A stretch of DNA of 14,241 bases from Bacteriovoracaceae bacterium (GCA_947448095.1 CANFNN010000045.1:1-14241), one strand, 5' to 3'; counted from the stretch's first letter, positions 6,238 to 13,633 are shown. Numbers and translations: made by a program. The notes: a model not told the origin generated them from the sequence alone.

Positions 6238-8751
6238 GTGAACGAAGAAAATTTGTCGCACATCTCCGGTGGAGGTCTTTCGCGTGCTTTAGTCCAGAGG
6301 CGCCAAGAAGAAGAGGGCCTTAACGAATTACCACAGTCGAAGCCCAAAAGAACTCTCTCCATTATTTTAAATATTCTTAAAGAGCCAACCGTCTACATTT
6401 TGCTGGGATGTGGAGTGATTTATTTTTTGATTGGAGACCGTCAAGAAGCTCTTATGCTAATGGGTTTTTTAGTTTTAATTATCAGTATTACTGTCACCCA
6501 GGAAGCCAAAGCCGAGCGCGCGCTTGAGGCGCTAAAAGATTTATCTAGTCCTAGGGCGCTCGTTTTGCGAGATGGTACCAAACAAAGAATTGCCGGAAGA
6601 GAAGTTGTTCGGGGTGACATCCTTTTTGTGAATGAAGGAGACCGTGTTCCCGCAGATGCCATACTTATTTCGGGAGATTATATCAGCTCTGATGAATCTC
6701 TTCTCACTGGTGAAGCCATTCCCGTTGATAAAAAGAAAGATTCGCTTCTATTTGCAGGAGCAACGATTGTTCGCGGTCAGGGAATTGCGCTCGTGAAAGC
6801 CATCGGCGCCCAAACGGAAATAGGAAAGATTGGAAAATCGATTCAAACCACTCAAGCTGAGGGAACGAATCTAGAAAAACAAACCAATCATCTAGTGAAA
6901 AGTGTGACGTGGGTTGCGGCCCTTCTTTGCGTCATGGTGGTGGTGATCTATGCTTTGTCTCGCGGCAACTGGCTCGAAGGATCCCTGGTTGGTCTATCTC
7001 TTGCGATGGCGATCATGCCTAATGAGCTTCCCGCAGTTTTAGCAATTTTCATGGCACTTGGGGCCTGGAGACTTTCTCAGCGCCGTGTTCTGACTCGGAA
7101 ACTTTCTGCAGTGGAAAATTTAGGCTCTGTGACAGTTCTTTGTGTGGATAAAACGGGAACTCTGACTCTCAATCAAATGGCGATCCAAAAAGTTTATTCT
7201 CATGGCCGCTATGTTGATATTTTAAATTCAAATATCAGTTCTCTGGATGAAGAGTTTCATGAAGCCATTGAATTTGGAATTCTTGCCAGTCGAAAAGATC
7301 CCTATGATCCGATGGAGCTTGCGTTTGTAAGTGCTGGATCCAAATTTCTTCAGGGCACTGAACATCTTCACCATGATTGGTCTTTAACCAAAGAATATCC
7401 TCTTTCTCCTGAACTTTTATCGATCAGTCATGCTTGGAAGCCTAAAGCGGGTGGTGGGTTTGTGGTGGGTGCAAAAGGTGCGCCCGAAGCTATTATTGAT
7501 CTTTGTCATTTATCTGAAGAAGACGCTAAGGCGGCTCACCTAGTAGCTGAATCTATGGCGAGCGAAGGTCTCAGAGTTTTAGGTGTGGCCAAAGCATCAT
7601 CCGAGCAAGCCGCCCTTCCGGCCAAGCAACATGATTTTGAATTTGTACTAGTGGGATTTATTGGACTCGTGGATCCCGTCAGATCCGAAGTGCCGAATGC
7701 TGTTTCAGAATGTCATAAGGCTGGTGTCAGAGTGGTCATGATCACAGGAGATCACCCTACAACGGCGTGTAGTATTGCCAGAAAAATTGGACTAGTGAAT
7801 CCGAATCTCGTAATGACGGGTGCAGAAATGCAAGAAGTCTCAGATGTGGATTTAGGGATTATGGCAAAAAAAATCAGTGTGTTTTCCAGAGTCATGCCGG
7901 AGCAAAAATTGCGTTTAGTGAATTGCTTAAAAGCATCTGGTGAAGTGGTGGCAATGACTGGGGATGGAGTCAACGATGCTCCCGCTTTAAAAAGTGCCGA
8001 TATTGGAATTGCCATGGGTGGGAGGGGAACAGATGTGGCAAGGGAATCGGCCGATCTGGTTTTACTAGATGATGATTTTGCTTCGATTGTAGAAGCGATT
8101 CGCATGGGGCGAAGGATTTACACGAATCTTCGCAGTGCTCTGGTTTATTTATTTGCAGTGCATATTCCGATTGCGGGGATGTCTATTTTTCCCGTGGTGT
8201 TTGGACTACCTTTGGTCTTTTTTCCGGCGCACATTGCTTTTCTTCATCTCATTATTGAGCCAGCTTCTTCCATTGCTTTTGAAGCTGAACCGGCCGATCC
8301 AGGGATCATGCTTGAGCCCCCTCGAAATCCGAAGGAAAAACTTTTGAACCGCGAACTTTGGATACCTAGTCTGGTTATGGGTACAAGTATCTTGGTGGCA
8401 CTGTTAAGTGTTTACTACATCTCTTTAAAACGAGGGTTTGGAGAAAATGATGCCAGGGCGTTTGTGTTTACCACTTTAATTATTTCAAATATCGTTTTAA
8501 TTTTTATGAGCCGGGGATCAAAAACATCGCTGCTTAAAAAGTTAACCTCAAAACCCAATAAGGTCGTTCAATACATTATCCTCGCCTCTATGGTGATGCT
8601 GGGTGGAGTTCTTTATATTGAAGGCCTTCGGGAAGTGTTTAATTTTTCTTATCTGCACCCAGTGGATCTGTTGATCTGTATCACGATCGGGATTGTGAGT
8701 GTGATATGGACGGAGCTCATTCCCAAAAAGAAATTAATCAAGGTGAAATAA
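6238..8751 (+). CDS. Cation-translocating P-type ATPase (P2-like)
   Basis: An 837-residue inner-membrane ion pump. It has an N-terminal cation-ATPase domain (about 1-40), M1-M2 (about 42-90), an actuator domain with TGEA at 157-160, M3-M4 (about 221-275), the phosphorylation site DKTGTLT at 304-310 (D304), a nucleotide domain with KGAPE at 413-417, TGDH at 503-506, the hinge TGDGVNDAP at 574-582, and six further spans (about 632-827). The M4 ion-site motif, PEGLP in calcium pumps, is PNELP (261-265), and M6 has IIEPASSIAFEAEP. This places it in a bacterial subgroup near calcium pumps whose ion is unclear. The start is GTG, chosen because GAGG lies seven bases upstream; the nearer ATG at 6223 hits a stop after four codons. 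It diverges from the CoA-transferase gene. Confidence 0.93.
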   Translation: MNEENLSHISGGGLSRALVQRRQEEEGLNELPQSKPKRTLSIILNILKEPTVYILLGCGVIYFLIGDRQEALMLMGFLVLIISITVTQEAKAERALEALKDLSSPRALVLRDGTKQRIAGREVVRGDILFVNEGDRVPADAILISGDYISSDESLLTGEAIPVDKKKDSLLFAGATIVRGQGIALVKAIGAQTEIGKIGKSIQTTQAEGTNLEKQTNHLVKSVTWVAALLCVMVVVIYALSRGNWLEGSLVGLSLAMAIMPNELPAVLAIFMALGAWRLSQRRVLTRKLSAVENLGSVTVLCVDKTGTLTLNQMAIQKVYSHGRYVDILNSNISSLDEEFHEAIEFGILASRKDPYDPMELAFVSAGSKFLQGTEHLHHDWSLTKEYPLSPELLSISHAWKPKAGGGFVVGAKGAPEAIIDLCHLSEEDAKAAHLVAESMASEGLRVLGVAKASSEQAALPAKQHDFEFVLVGFIGLVDPVRSEVPNAVSECHKAGVRVVMITGDHPTTACSIARKIGLVNPNLVMTGAEMQEVSDVDLGIMAKKISVFSRVMPEQKLRLVNCLKASGEVVAMTGDGVNDAPALKSADIGIAMGGRGTDVARESADLVLLDDDFASIVEAIRMGRRIYTNLRSALVYLFAVHIPIAGMSIFPVVFGLPLVFFPAHIAFLHLIIEPASSIAFEAEPADPGIMLEPPRNPKEKLLNRELWIPSLVMGTSILVALLSVYYISLKRGFGENDARAFVFTTLIISNIVLIFMSRGSKTSLLKKLTSKPNKVVQYIILASMVMLGGVLYIEGLREVFNFSYLHPVDLLICITIGIVSVIWTELIPKKKLIKVK

Positions 8752-9315
8752 AAAACTGGCAACGGCAGAGTGAACTTTTAGATCCTTTGCCGTATCAGTC
8801 ATCCCGTATTCATAAGACAATTCCATACCTAGCTTTTTAGTGAAAGAAAAATCAAAGCCCACAATCGCCGGAAAAACGATCGGTTTCACTTTATTTTTCG
8901 TACAGGTGTTGGACGAGCCTGAGGCATTGCAGTCATCAGATAATTTGGCATTAAGAGCACTACCTCCGAAAAAGCCCACCTGTGAAGACGCCCTCCAATA
9001 GAGAGTTAAAGGGATGTTGAGATAAATTAATGAAAAATCATTATCATTTTTAGTTCCTGATGAATCGGTTTGATAACCAAATTTCTTTTGAATGATACTA
9101 GCACCCGAGCGAAAATTAAGCTGATCCTGCATTCCCATAAGCGCTCTCATCCCTACACCGAAACCCACTCCTGATATTTCGTCAGTTACGTTGGCATTAC
9201 TAAAATTATTAGTATCAGGATTACTGTAGAGGAGGCTTCCCATAAGACTTAATTTGGTATCGGCATAGGCCGTGGTGAGAGAATAGATAAATGCCAAAAG
9301 AATAAAACGCATCAT
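8734..9315 (-). CDS. Outer-membrane beta-barrel protein
   Basis: A 193-residue protein with a signal peptide (MMRFILLAF onward, cleavage predicted at AYA-D, 18/19) followed by alternating aromatic/hydrophobic and polar strands typical of small outer-membrane beta-barrels: glycine-rich turns (GVGFGVGM), LIYLNIPLTLYWRA, and a C-terminal strand ending FLFHLD. A loop with C129 and C138 may form a disulfide. The upstream in-frame extension to 9423 is rejected because AAGGAG (9322-9327) lies six bases before the ATG at 9315 and the signal peptide starts there. The last 18 bp overlap the convergent ATPase gene. The function, whether pore, adhesin or structural, is unknown. Confidence 0.85.
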   Translation of the reverse strand: MMRFILLAFIYSLTTAYADTKLSLMGSLLYSNPDTNNFSNANVTDEISGVGFGVGMRALMGMQDQLNFRSGASIIQKKFGYQTDSSGTKNDNDFSLIYLNIPLTLYWRASSQVGFFGGSALNAKLSDDCNASGSSNTCTKNKVKPIVFPAIVGFDFSFTKKLGMELSYEYGMTDTAKDLKVHSAVASFLFHLD

Positions 9316-9560
9316 GATGAACTCCTTGAAGTGAGATCCCTGATAAAGGTAGGTCAGAGTAAGGGGTTGGGAAATGGAATCGCTAAAAATTATGAGAAAA
9401 TAAAAAATTATTGAATAAAACAACTAGACGCACAGAGACCAATGCCGAGGTTCATGCTTAAACTCTTTTGATTTTATTTACCGGAATCCTTCATCTTCTC
9501 CGCAGCTGATTTGACACTTAGCCTAATGGAATTTATTGTTAATTATTTCCCGAGGGACTT

Positions 9561-9941
9561 ATGATAACGCCTATCTTTGCAGCAGTTCTTAGCTTAATTT
9601 TCATCTTCTTAAGTTTTAGAACGCTTCGCCTACGCAGGCGATTGAGAATCGCCTGCGGAGATTCCGGCAACCCTGAAATGCTTCGCGCTGTTCGTGCACA
9701 TGGAAATTTTGCTGAATACGTGCCTTTCACTTTGCTACTTATCTATTTTGTAGAACAAGCACAGGCTCAATCGTGGCTTGTGTGCGGCTTAGGAGGAGTC
9801 CTTACTTTAGGCAGAGTCAGCCACTCATATGGTATCAGTCAATTAAATGAAACTTTCTTCTTTCGTGTCTTTGGAATGGCTTGCACATTTAGCACAATCG
9901 GAACCTCAGCTTTGTACCTTCTGATCTCAAGATTTTTTTGA
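9561..9941 (+). CDS. MAPEG family membrane protein
   Basis: A 126-residue integral inner-membrane protein with four hydrophobic helices (about 3-20, 52-68, 71-86 and 103-122). The MAPEG signature is clear: RAVRAHGNFAEYVP at 42-55, preceded by GDSGNPEM, and GRVSHSYG at 84-91. The family includes glutathione transferase-like and eicosanoid enzymes in eukaryotes. Bacterial members such as E. coli YecN have no firm substrate, although glutathione-dependent detoxification is possible. GAGGG a few bases upstream of the ATG supports the start. A long hairpin-forming sequence lies inside the gene. It stands alone, converging on the lipoprotein gene. Confidence 0.88.
   Translation: MITPIFAAVLSLIFIFLSFRTLRLRRRLRIACGDSGNPEMLRAVRAHGNFAEYVPFTLLLIYFVEQAQAQSWLVCGLGGVLTLGRVSHSYGISQLNETFFFRVFGMACTFSTIGTSALYLLISRFF
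9633..9657. repeat. 11-bp perfect inverted repeat inside the MAPEG gene
   Basis: CGCAGGCGATT (9633-9643) and AATCGCCTGCG (9647-9657) are exact reverse complements separated by three bases. The left arm can also pair with CGCCT at 9627-9631, so two competing hairpins are possible. The encoded residues (about 25-33) lie in a family-conserved basic stretch, so this may be a by-product of coding, but the GC-rich stem is unusual for the surrounding DNA. Confidence 0.7.
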
Positions 9942-10129
9942 TTAGGATAGAACGCTATGACTTGATATGAGAATGGTGCTTCTTTTGCGCCGTTTTGATA
10001 TGTCATCGGACTGAAAAAAAGCCTAGTCGTACCCTGGTGCTTACCAACTGATTTTAATAAAAGAAGTCCTATAAGTAATAAAATTTTATAAAACCTTCAA
10101 CAAGAGAAATAGAGTAGTCTCAAAGTTAC
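9942..10129. other. Convergent intergenic region without clear elements
   Basis: This stretch separates the convergent MAPEG and lipoprotein genes. I see no convincing terminator hairpin, open frame or repeat in it. Confidence 0.4.
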
Positions 10130-10603
10130 TTACTTAAAAAAGATCCACGTTGGTTGTCTTAAAGGATCTTCATTATTATATTGGAATGTCATTCCCAAAT
10201 CTGGAATTTCGACTTTAAAGAGTTCTTCTGCATAATCTAAGTGAGTGCGAAGAGGAAGTGCCGTTTCGATCCATTTATAATCTTTGAAACGTTTCTTTAG
10301 ATAAGCGTAAGCATCAAATCTAACCAAATAAGTAAGAGCAATTGTGGTTATCTTGTTTTCTTTCTTGTTTACGAAAACCTTTATAGGCAACTGATCGTTT
10401 TTTAAAGGGAAATAATACTGATCTGTAATGGGATCATTTTTATCTATTCTTTCTGGCTCCCCTAAAGTGGGTATAAGTTCTTTCGGGTCATTTGTCTTTT
10501 TTAGACGAAAAATTTTTTCAAACTCATCCTCTGTTCGTTGAGGAGACATTTGTGACTTACATCCAACAAGAATAAAGAGAAGTATGAGACTTATAATTTT
10601 CAT
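10130..10603 (-). CDS. Small lipoprotein of unknown function
   Basis: A 157-residue predicted lipoprotein. The N-terminus is a type II signal peptide with a lipobox LVGC (residues 12-15), so C15 would be lipidated and the protein anchored to the inner or outer membrane; the residue after the cysteine is Lys. The mature part is basic and mixed alpha/beta, with a likely SmpA-like or unrelated small fold (the LGEPERID segment at about 47-54 recalls the turn seen in several outer-membrane-associated lipoproteins, but this is weak). I do not recognise a family. The start codon overlaps the stop of the upstream HExxH gene in ATGA, so translation is probably coupled and the two proteins probably work together. 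Confidence 0.8.
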   Translation of the reverse strand: MKIISLILLFILVGCKSQMSPQRTEDEFEKIFRLKKTNDPKELIPTLGEPERIDKNDPITDQYYFPLKNDQLPIKVFVNKKENKITTIALTYLVRFDAYAYLKKRFKDYKWIETALPLRTHLDYAEELFKVEIPDLGMTFQYNNEDPLRQPTWIFFK

Positions 10604-11298
10604 TTATCATTTTCCTTTGAGTCGATGATTTTCTTTATGGCCAAAAAAGCCAAAGGATTAAATGTCATTAAACGAGATTGATCTGTGTAAAAAGTCTCAA
10701 GGTCATTTGAGAAGTCTTCATCGATTGAATCTTTAGAATCTGGCATAAGAAGTTTCTGAGGTGGTACAGGTCTGAAATAATCATCAATAGTCCAACCCGA
10801 TACTTTAATAAATTCAAGTTTATGAGCAGGGTCTATACTCGGAAAGGCAATATGAGCCATTTCATGGATGATGATAGCTCTTTTGTCTTTTTCTTTAAAG
10901 AATCGATCAAAAATCATTAATGTTCTAGTTGAGGCAAAACTAGCAGCAGGATTCTTTGGACTCCCTCCCACGTCTCCTCGAAGTATTTCTGCTAAGTCAT
11001 ATTTACTGAGCCAAGGTGGCAAAAGAGAAAGATTTTCTTGAACGATCTTTTTGTCAGCGGCATTCCAGCTTTTTATTTTGGGCTTAATATTCTTGAATAT
11101 CTGGTTAGTGGAATCTTGAAAATAATTAGATCTTTCAATTTCTCGACAGTGAGCATCCCTAGTGTGAGCGGATACTTTTGTTCCATCACTTTTTGTGTAA
11201 GCATTGATCCACTGTTCACGGACATAAATTTCATGAGGGCCGCAAGGCTCAGCAAAAACGAGTGATGAAATTAAAACCAGGAAAATGAACGCCATCAT
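10600..11298 (-). CDS. Secreted HExxH metalloprotease-like protein
   Basis: A 232-residue exported protein. A signal peptide ends near FAE (about residue 16). Next comes INAYTKSDGTKVSAHTR (about 31-47), a short motif seen near the N-terminus of various secreted bacterial proteins. HEMAH at 145-149 is a zinc-protease HExxH, preceded by a hydrophobic strand (AIIIHE) as in gluzincins; E201 in SNDLETFYT is a candidate third ligand. C19 and C51 could form a disulfide. I know no specific family, so peptidase activity is inferred from the motif. Two ATGs stand in tandem (11298, 11295); a good promoter places +1 at 11295, so translation may start at the second. It is followed in ATGA overlap by the lipoprotein gene. 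Confidence 0.8.
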   Translation of the reverse strand: MMAFIFLVLISSLVFAEPCGPHEIYVREQWINAYTKSDGTKVSAHTRDAHCREIERSNYFQDSTNQIFKNIKPKIKSWNAADKKIVQENLSLLPPWLSKYDLAEILRGDVGGSPKNPAASFASTRTLMIFDRFFKEKDKRAIIIHEMAHIAFPSIDPAHKLEFIKVSGWTIDDYFRPVPPQKLLMPDSKDSIDEDFSNDLETFYTDQSRLMTFNPLAFLAIKKIIDSKENDK

Positions 11299-11301
11299 AA
11301 A

Positions 11302-11329
11302 ATTCTAACAGCATCAGAGCGAGGGTCAA
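11302..11329 (-). promoter_or_regulatory. Sigma-70-type promoter for the HExxH/lipoprotein operon, leaderless
   Basis: Reading leftward, TTGACC (11329-11324) and TAGAAT (11307-11302), each one base from consensus, are 16 bp apart. The predicted +1, seven bases past the -10, is 11295, the A of the second of two tandem ATGs. No Shine-Dalgarno sequence is present. Confidence 0.65.
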
Positions 11330-11333
11330 CTTT

Positions 11334-11370
11334 AGAAATAAAAAAAGCCCAGTGTGTTAAACTGGGCTTT
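11334..11370 (-). terminator. Strong leftward terminator in repeat copy 1
   Basis: AAAGCCCAGT (11344-11353) pairs with ACTGGGCTTT (11361-11370) around a 7-base loop. Leftward, the stem runs into a tract of seven T and then ATTT. It would end transcription coming from the phosphatidyltransferase gene and insulate the HExxH promoter just beyond. Rightward the T tract is short (TTTAGTATAA), so function in that direction would be weaker. Confidence 0.8.
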
Positions 11371-11422
11371 AGTATAATTCACTCATTGGTGAGATCATCA
11401 CTTGAATAAAAGAATGGGGTGG
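11334..11422. repeat. 89-bp direct repeat, copy 1
   Basis: This sequence recurs at 13597-13685 in the same orientation with only two differences (87 of 89 identical by eye). It contains a terminator hairpin at its left end and a 52-base stretch of no evident function to the right. Flanking sequences of the two copies do not match. It is either a dispersed intergenic repeat of this genome or one end of a mobile segment. Confidence 0.92.
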
Positions 11423-11551
11423 CGCTAGATACTGGAGACAATCGTATACACTACCTACTATTTGCCACAGCCAAGCAAGAGGTTAAGTCTTTGAAATAAA
11501 AATGGTTTCTTCGATTTAGTGCCAGAAAGAACTATCTGTTAGGACTTAGGA

Positions 11552-12124
11552 TTATTGTTCTTTCAGGAACCAATAGACGCCTTTGATGTCTTCTTTTATC
11601 TCAGAAATGACAAACAGAAGGGCTAGTTCATCTATTTGCTCTATCATGCCGACAACCCAGGCAATGTAAAACAGCCACTCATTCGGCTCATAGAAGAAGC
11701 AAGCAACAATAAACAGACTGGCCGTTAGTGCCGATAGTTTGGCCGAATACGTATGGAAAGCTGTTTCGCGTCTAAACTTTATAAATGAAACAACTGGCTG
11801 TAGGAAATACAGAATCATTAAGATCCAGGTCTCCCAAATGTGCGCTTGAATAAATTCAGGATAGAACCAAACTACACTAAAGAAACCGGCAAGCAAAAGA
11901 ACTGCATCGCCAATGGAGTCGAGCCTGGAACCCATCTTAGAACTAACCTTGAAATATCGAGCTGCCTTTCCATCCAGGTAATCGGTTGCCATGCCAATCA
12001 ACATGATCAATCCTGTTTCAAATTTCAGACCAAGAAGGGTTGTAGCAACTACAAAAGGAACAGCGATCATGCGTGAGCAACTAATCCAATCTGCAACATT
12101 TAGTTTTTTCAATTGATTAAGCAT
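11552..12124 (-). CDS. CDP-alcohol phosphatidyltransferase family protein
   Basis: A 190-residue integral membrane enzyme that would join a phosphatidyl group from CDP-diacylglycerol to an alcohol (glycerol-3-phosphate, serine, inositol phosphate or similar). The full family motif DxxDGxxAR-x8-GxxxDxxxD is present: D48, D51, G52, A55, R56, G65, D69 and D73, in a helix pair after an N-terminal amphipathic segment. About five hydrophobic spans are visible. The small size is like PgsA, but the acceptor cannot be assigned. There is no Shine-Dalgarno sequence; a -10-like TAAAAT ends five bases before the ATG, hinting at a leaderless mRNA. It diverges across 66 bp from the ethanolamine permease, a suggestive partner in phospholipid head-group metabolism. 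The last residues (KGVYWFLKEQ) are cytoplasmic-like. Confidence 0.88.
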   Translation of the reverse strand: MLNQLKKLNVADWISCSRMIAVPFVVATTLLGLKFETGLIMLIGMATDYLDGKAARYFKVSSKMGSRLDSIGDAVLLLAGFFSVVWFYPEFIQAHIWETWILMILYFLQPVVSFIKFRRETAFHTYSAKLSALTASLFIVACFFYEPNEWLFYIAWVVGMIEQIDELALLFVISEIKEDIKGVYWFLKEQ

Positions 12125-12129
12125 AAGTA

Positions 12130-12163
12130 ATTTTAGATTAAATTAACAGTTATCAAGTGTCAA
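12130..12163 (-). promoter_or_regulatory. Candidate promoter elements for the phosphatidyltransferase gene
   Basis: Leftward there is a consensus -35 TTGACA (12163-12158) and a second -35-like TTGATA (12156-12151). TTTAAT (12142-12137) and TAAAAT (12135-12130) are -10-like; each pairing has a short 15-bp spacer. TAAAAT ends five bases before the ATG, and no ribosome-binding site is present. Confidence 0.4.
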
Positions 12164-12175
12164 AAGAGTTTGAAG

Positions 12176-12184
12176 TGCTATTAT
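12176..12184 (+). promoter_or_regulatory. Extended -10 promoter for leaderless ethanolamine permease mRNA
   Basis: TGCTATTAT is an extended -10 (TGn followed by TATTAT, one base off consensus). It ends six bases before the ATG at 12191, placing the expected +1 exactly on the A of the start codon. The GAGG at 12186-12189 is only one base from the ATG, too close to act as a normal Shine-Dalgarno sequence. Confidence 0.55.
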
Positions 12185-12190
12185 TGAGGA

Positions 12191-13525
12191 ATGAACCACT
12201 CTGACTCTCACTTACAAAGAACACTTGGTCCCGTCATGCTTTGGGGCTTGGGTGTGGGCTACGTTATCTCCGGAATGTACTTCGGTTGGAATCTTGGGTT
12301 ACCCGCAGGTGGAACTCTGGGGCTGGCGATCTCCACGATCTTCATCGCGCTCATGTACGTGTTCTTTACCTTTAGCTACTGCGAACTCGCTTGCGCGATT
12401 CCAAAGGCTGGCGGCGTATTTGACTATGCAAACCGCGCCATGGGTACGGATTTGGGTTTCATTGCAGGAATTGCCCAACTGATCGAGTTTGTGTTTGCAC
12501 CGCCAGCGATTGCTTTTGCGATCGGTGCTTACTTCCACGAATTTTTCCCGAACATCCCGATCTTTGCCATTGCTACCGGAGCTTTTGTGATTTTCACATC
12601 CCTCAATATCTTCGGCGTGAAGGCAGCTGCGCGCTTTGAGTTGTTCATCACCATTTTTGCTGTGCTTGAATTGCTGATATTCGCAGGCGTGACTCTTCCT
12701 CACTTTGATTCCACTCACCTCGCCACCAATGCGCTCCCAAATGGAGTGACCGGAATCTTCGCATCCATTCCATTTGCGATCTGGTTTTTCTTGGGCATTG
12801 AAGGCGTGGCAAACGTGGCGGAAGAAACCATCAATCCACAGAAAAATATTTTAAAAGGATTCGGCTGGGCGATCTTTACTCTTGTGGTTCTTTGTTTTCT
12901 TACTTTCGTTTCTTCGATCGGCGTGAACGGCTGGGAAGCAATCGTGTATCCGACTCCGGGTGCTGCTCCTTCAGACTCCCCACTTCCACTCGCACTTTCT
13001 CACATCGTGGGTAAAGATAATTATCTATATCACTTGCTCCTCACGATCGGGCTTTTCGGACTCGTGGCATCTTTCCACGGAATCATTCTCGCTGCAGGCC
13101 GCGTGACTTACGAATTCGGCAGAGTCGGATACTTCCCGAGAATTTTAGGTGAAACTCACCCTAAATTTAAAACTCCAGCCAAGGCATTAGTCTTGAACAT
13201 GATTGTAGGAATAGGCGCTCTTCTCACCGGCAAAACCGGCGAAATCATCACGATTGCCTGTTTTGGAGCGATTACGCTTTATATCTTTGGCCTAGTGACT
13301 TTCTTCATTCTCCGTAAGAATGAGCCGAATCTTCCACGTCCGTTCGTAGCTCAGCTTTATCCATGGGTGCAGATCTTTGCGCTCGTCGTGGCGATAGTGA
13401 GTTTCATCTCGATGATGATCTTCAATCTGACGTTGGGATTGATTTATCTCGGCGTAATACTCGTTGCCTACCTCTGGTACAAATTCTTTATCGGTGATGC
13501 AGAGAAAAAGGCTGTAGCCGGTTAA
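12191..13525 (+). CDS. eat: Ethanolamine permease, APC superfamily
   Basis: A 444-residue inner-membrane transporter of the amino acid-polyamine-organocation superfamily, with about twelve hydrophobic spans. The sequence GMYFGWNLGLPAGGTLG (about residues 28-44), CAIPKAGGVFDYANRA (about 68-83), AQLIEFVFAPPAIAFAIGAYF (about 94-114) and DSPLPLALSHIVG match the ethanolamine permease subfamily. It would import ethanolamine, probably by proton symport. No ethanolamine ammonia-lyase or eut microcompartment gene is in the window; the nearest functional partner is the divergent CDP-alcohol phosphatidyltransferase, so use as a lipid head-group or nitrogen source cannot be decided. It lies between the two 89-bp repeats. 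By eye it uses C-ending codons (ATC, CTC, GGC) more than neighbours, which may point to transfer. Confidence 0.88.
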   Translation: MNHSDSHLQRTLGPVMLWGLGVGYVISGMYFGWNLGLPAGGTLGLAISTIFIALMYVFFTFSYCELACAIPKAGGVFDYANRAMGTDLGFIAGIAQLIEFVFAPPAIAFAIGAYFHEFFPNIPIFAIATGAFVIFTSLNIFGVKAAARFELFITIFAVLELLIFAGVTLPHFDSTHLATNALPNGVTGIFASIPFAIWFFLGIEGVANVAEETINPQKNILKGFGWAIFTLVVLCFLTFVSSIGVNGWEAIVYPTPGAAPSDSPLPLALSHIVGKDNYLYHLLLTIGLFGLVASFHGIILAAGRVTYEFGRVGYFPRILGETHPKFKTPAKALVLNMIVGIGALLTGKTGEIITIACFGAITLYIFGLVTFFILRKNEPNLPRPFVAQLYPWVQIFALVVAIVSFISMMIFNLTLGLIYLGVILVAYLWYKFFIGDAEKKAVAG

Positions 13526-13547
13526 CTCTACTCCATATCTTTCAAAA

Positions 13548-13569
13548 TGGTTGGGGTGCAAGGATTTGA
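13548..13569 (-). repeat. Possible tRNA 3'-end fragment (candidate attachment site)
   Basis: Reading leftward, the bases lay out as the last part of a tRNA gene: T-loop-like ATCAAAT (13570-13564), T-stem CCTTG (13563-13559), seven acceptor bases CACCCCA (13558-13552), discriminator A, then CCA (13550-13548). The matching 5' half (expected start TGGGGTG, as in glutamine-type tRNAs) is absent and the sequence before the T-loop does not pair, so only the tail is present. Such tails are left where a tyrosine-recombinase element has integrated into a tRNA. It could also be chance. Confidence 0.35.
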
Positions 13570-13596
13570 TCATCAGGGTTCTGGAGATTAACCAGC

Positions 13597-13633
13597 AGAA
13601 ATAAAAAAAGCCCAGTGGGTTAAACTGGGCTTT
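13597..13633 (-). terminator. Strong leftward terminator in repeat copy 2
   Basis: A 10-bp stem (13607-13616 with 13624-13633) with a 7-base loop is followed leftward by seven T and ATTT. It would end the recombinase transcript. In the rightward direction it may weakly terminate the permease transcript. Confidence 0.8.

Noticed and set aside
9316..9423. A longer N-terminus for the beta-barrel protein
   Set aside because: AAGGAG and a clean signal peptide both mark the ATG at 9315; the extension would bury the signal peptide.
11344..11370. An integron attC site (GTTAAAC resembles the GTTRRRY core)
   Set aside because: The core-like bases lie in the loop of a terminator hairpin, there is no paired RYYYAAC partner at the right spacing, and the recombinase resembles phage integrases without the integron-specific insert visible.
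11334..11422. A shared C-terminal coding tail (for example of a transposase) in the 89-bp repeats
   Set aside because: Short leftward frames exist in each copy, but the flanks diverge at once and both base differences would not preserve one clear protein.
13548..13620. A complete tRNA on the minus strand
   Set aside because: A CTGG/CCAG stem with a 7-base loop can be drawn upstream of the tail, but the T-stem does not pair, the acceptor 5' strand is missing and the D arm cannot be found.
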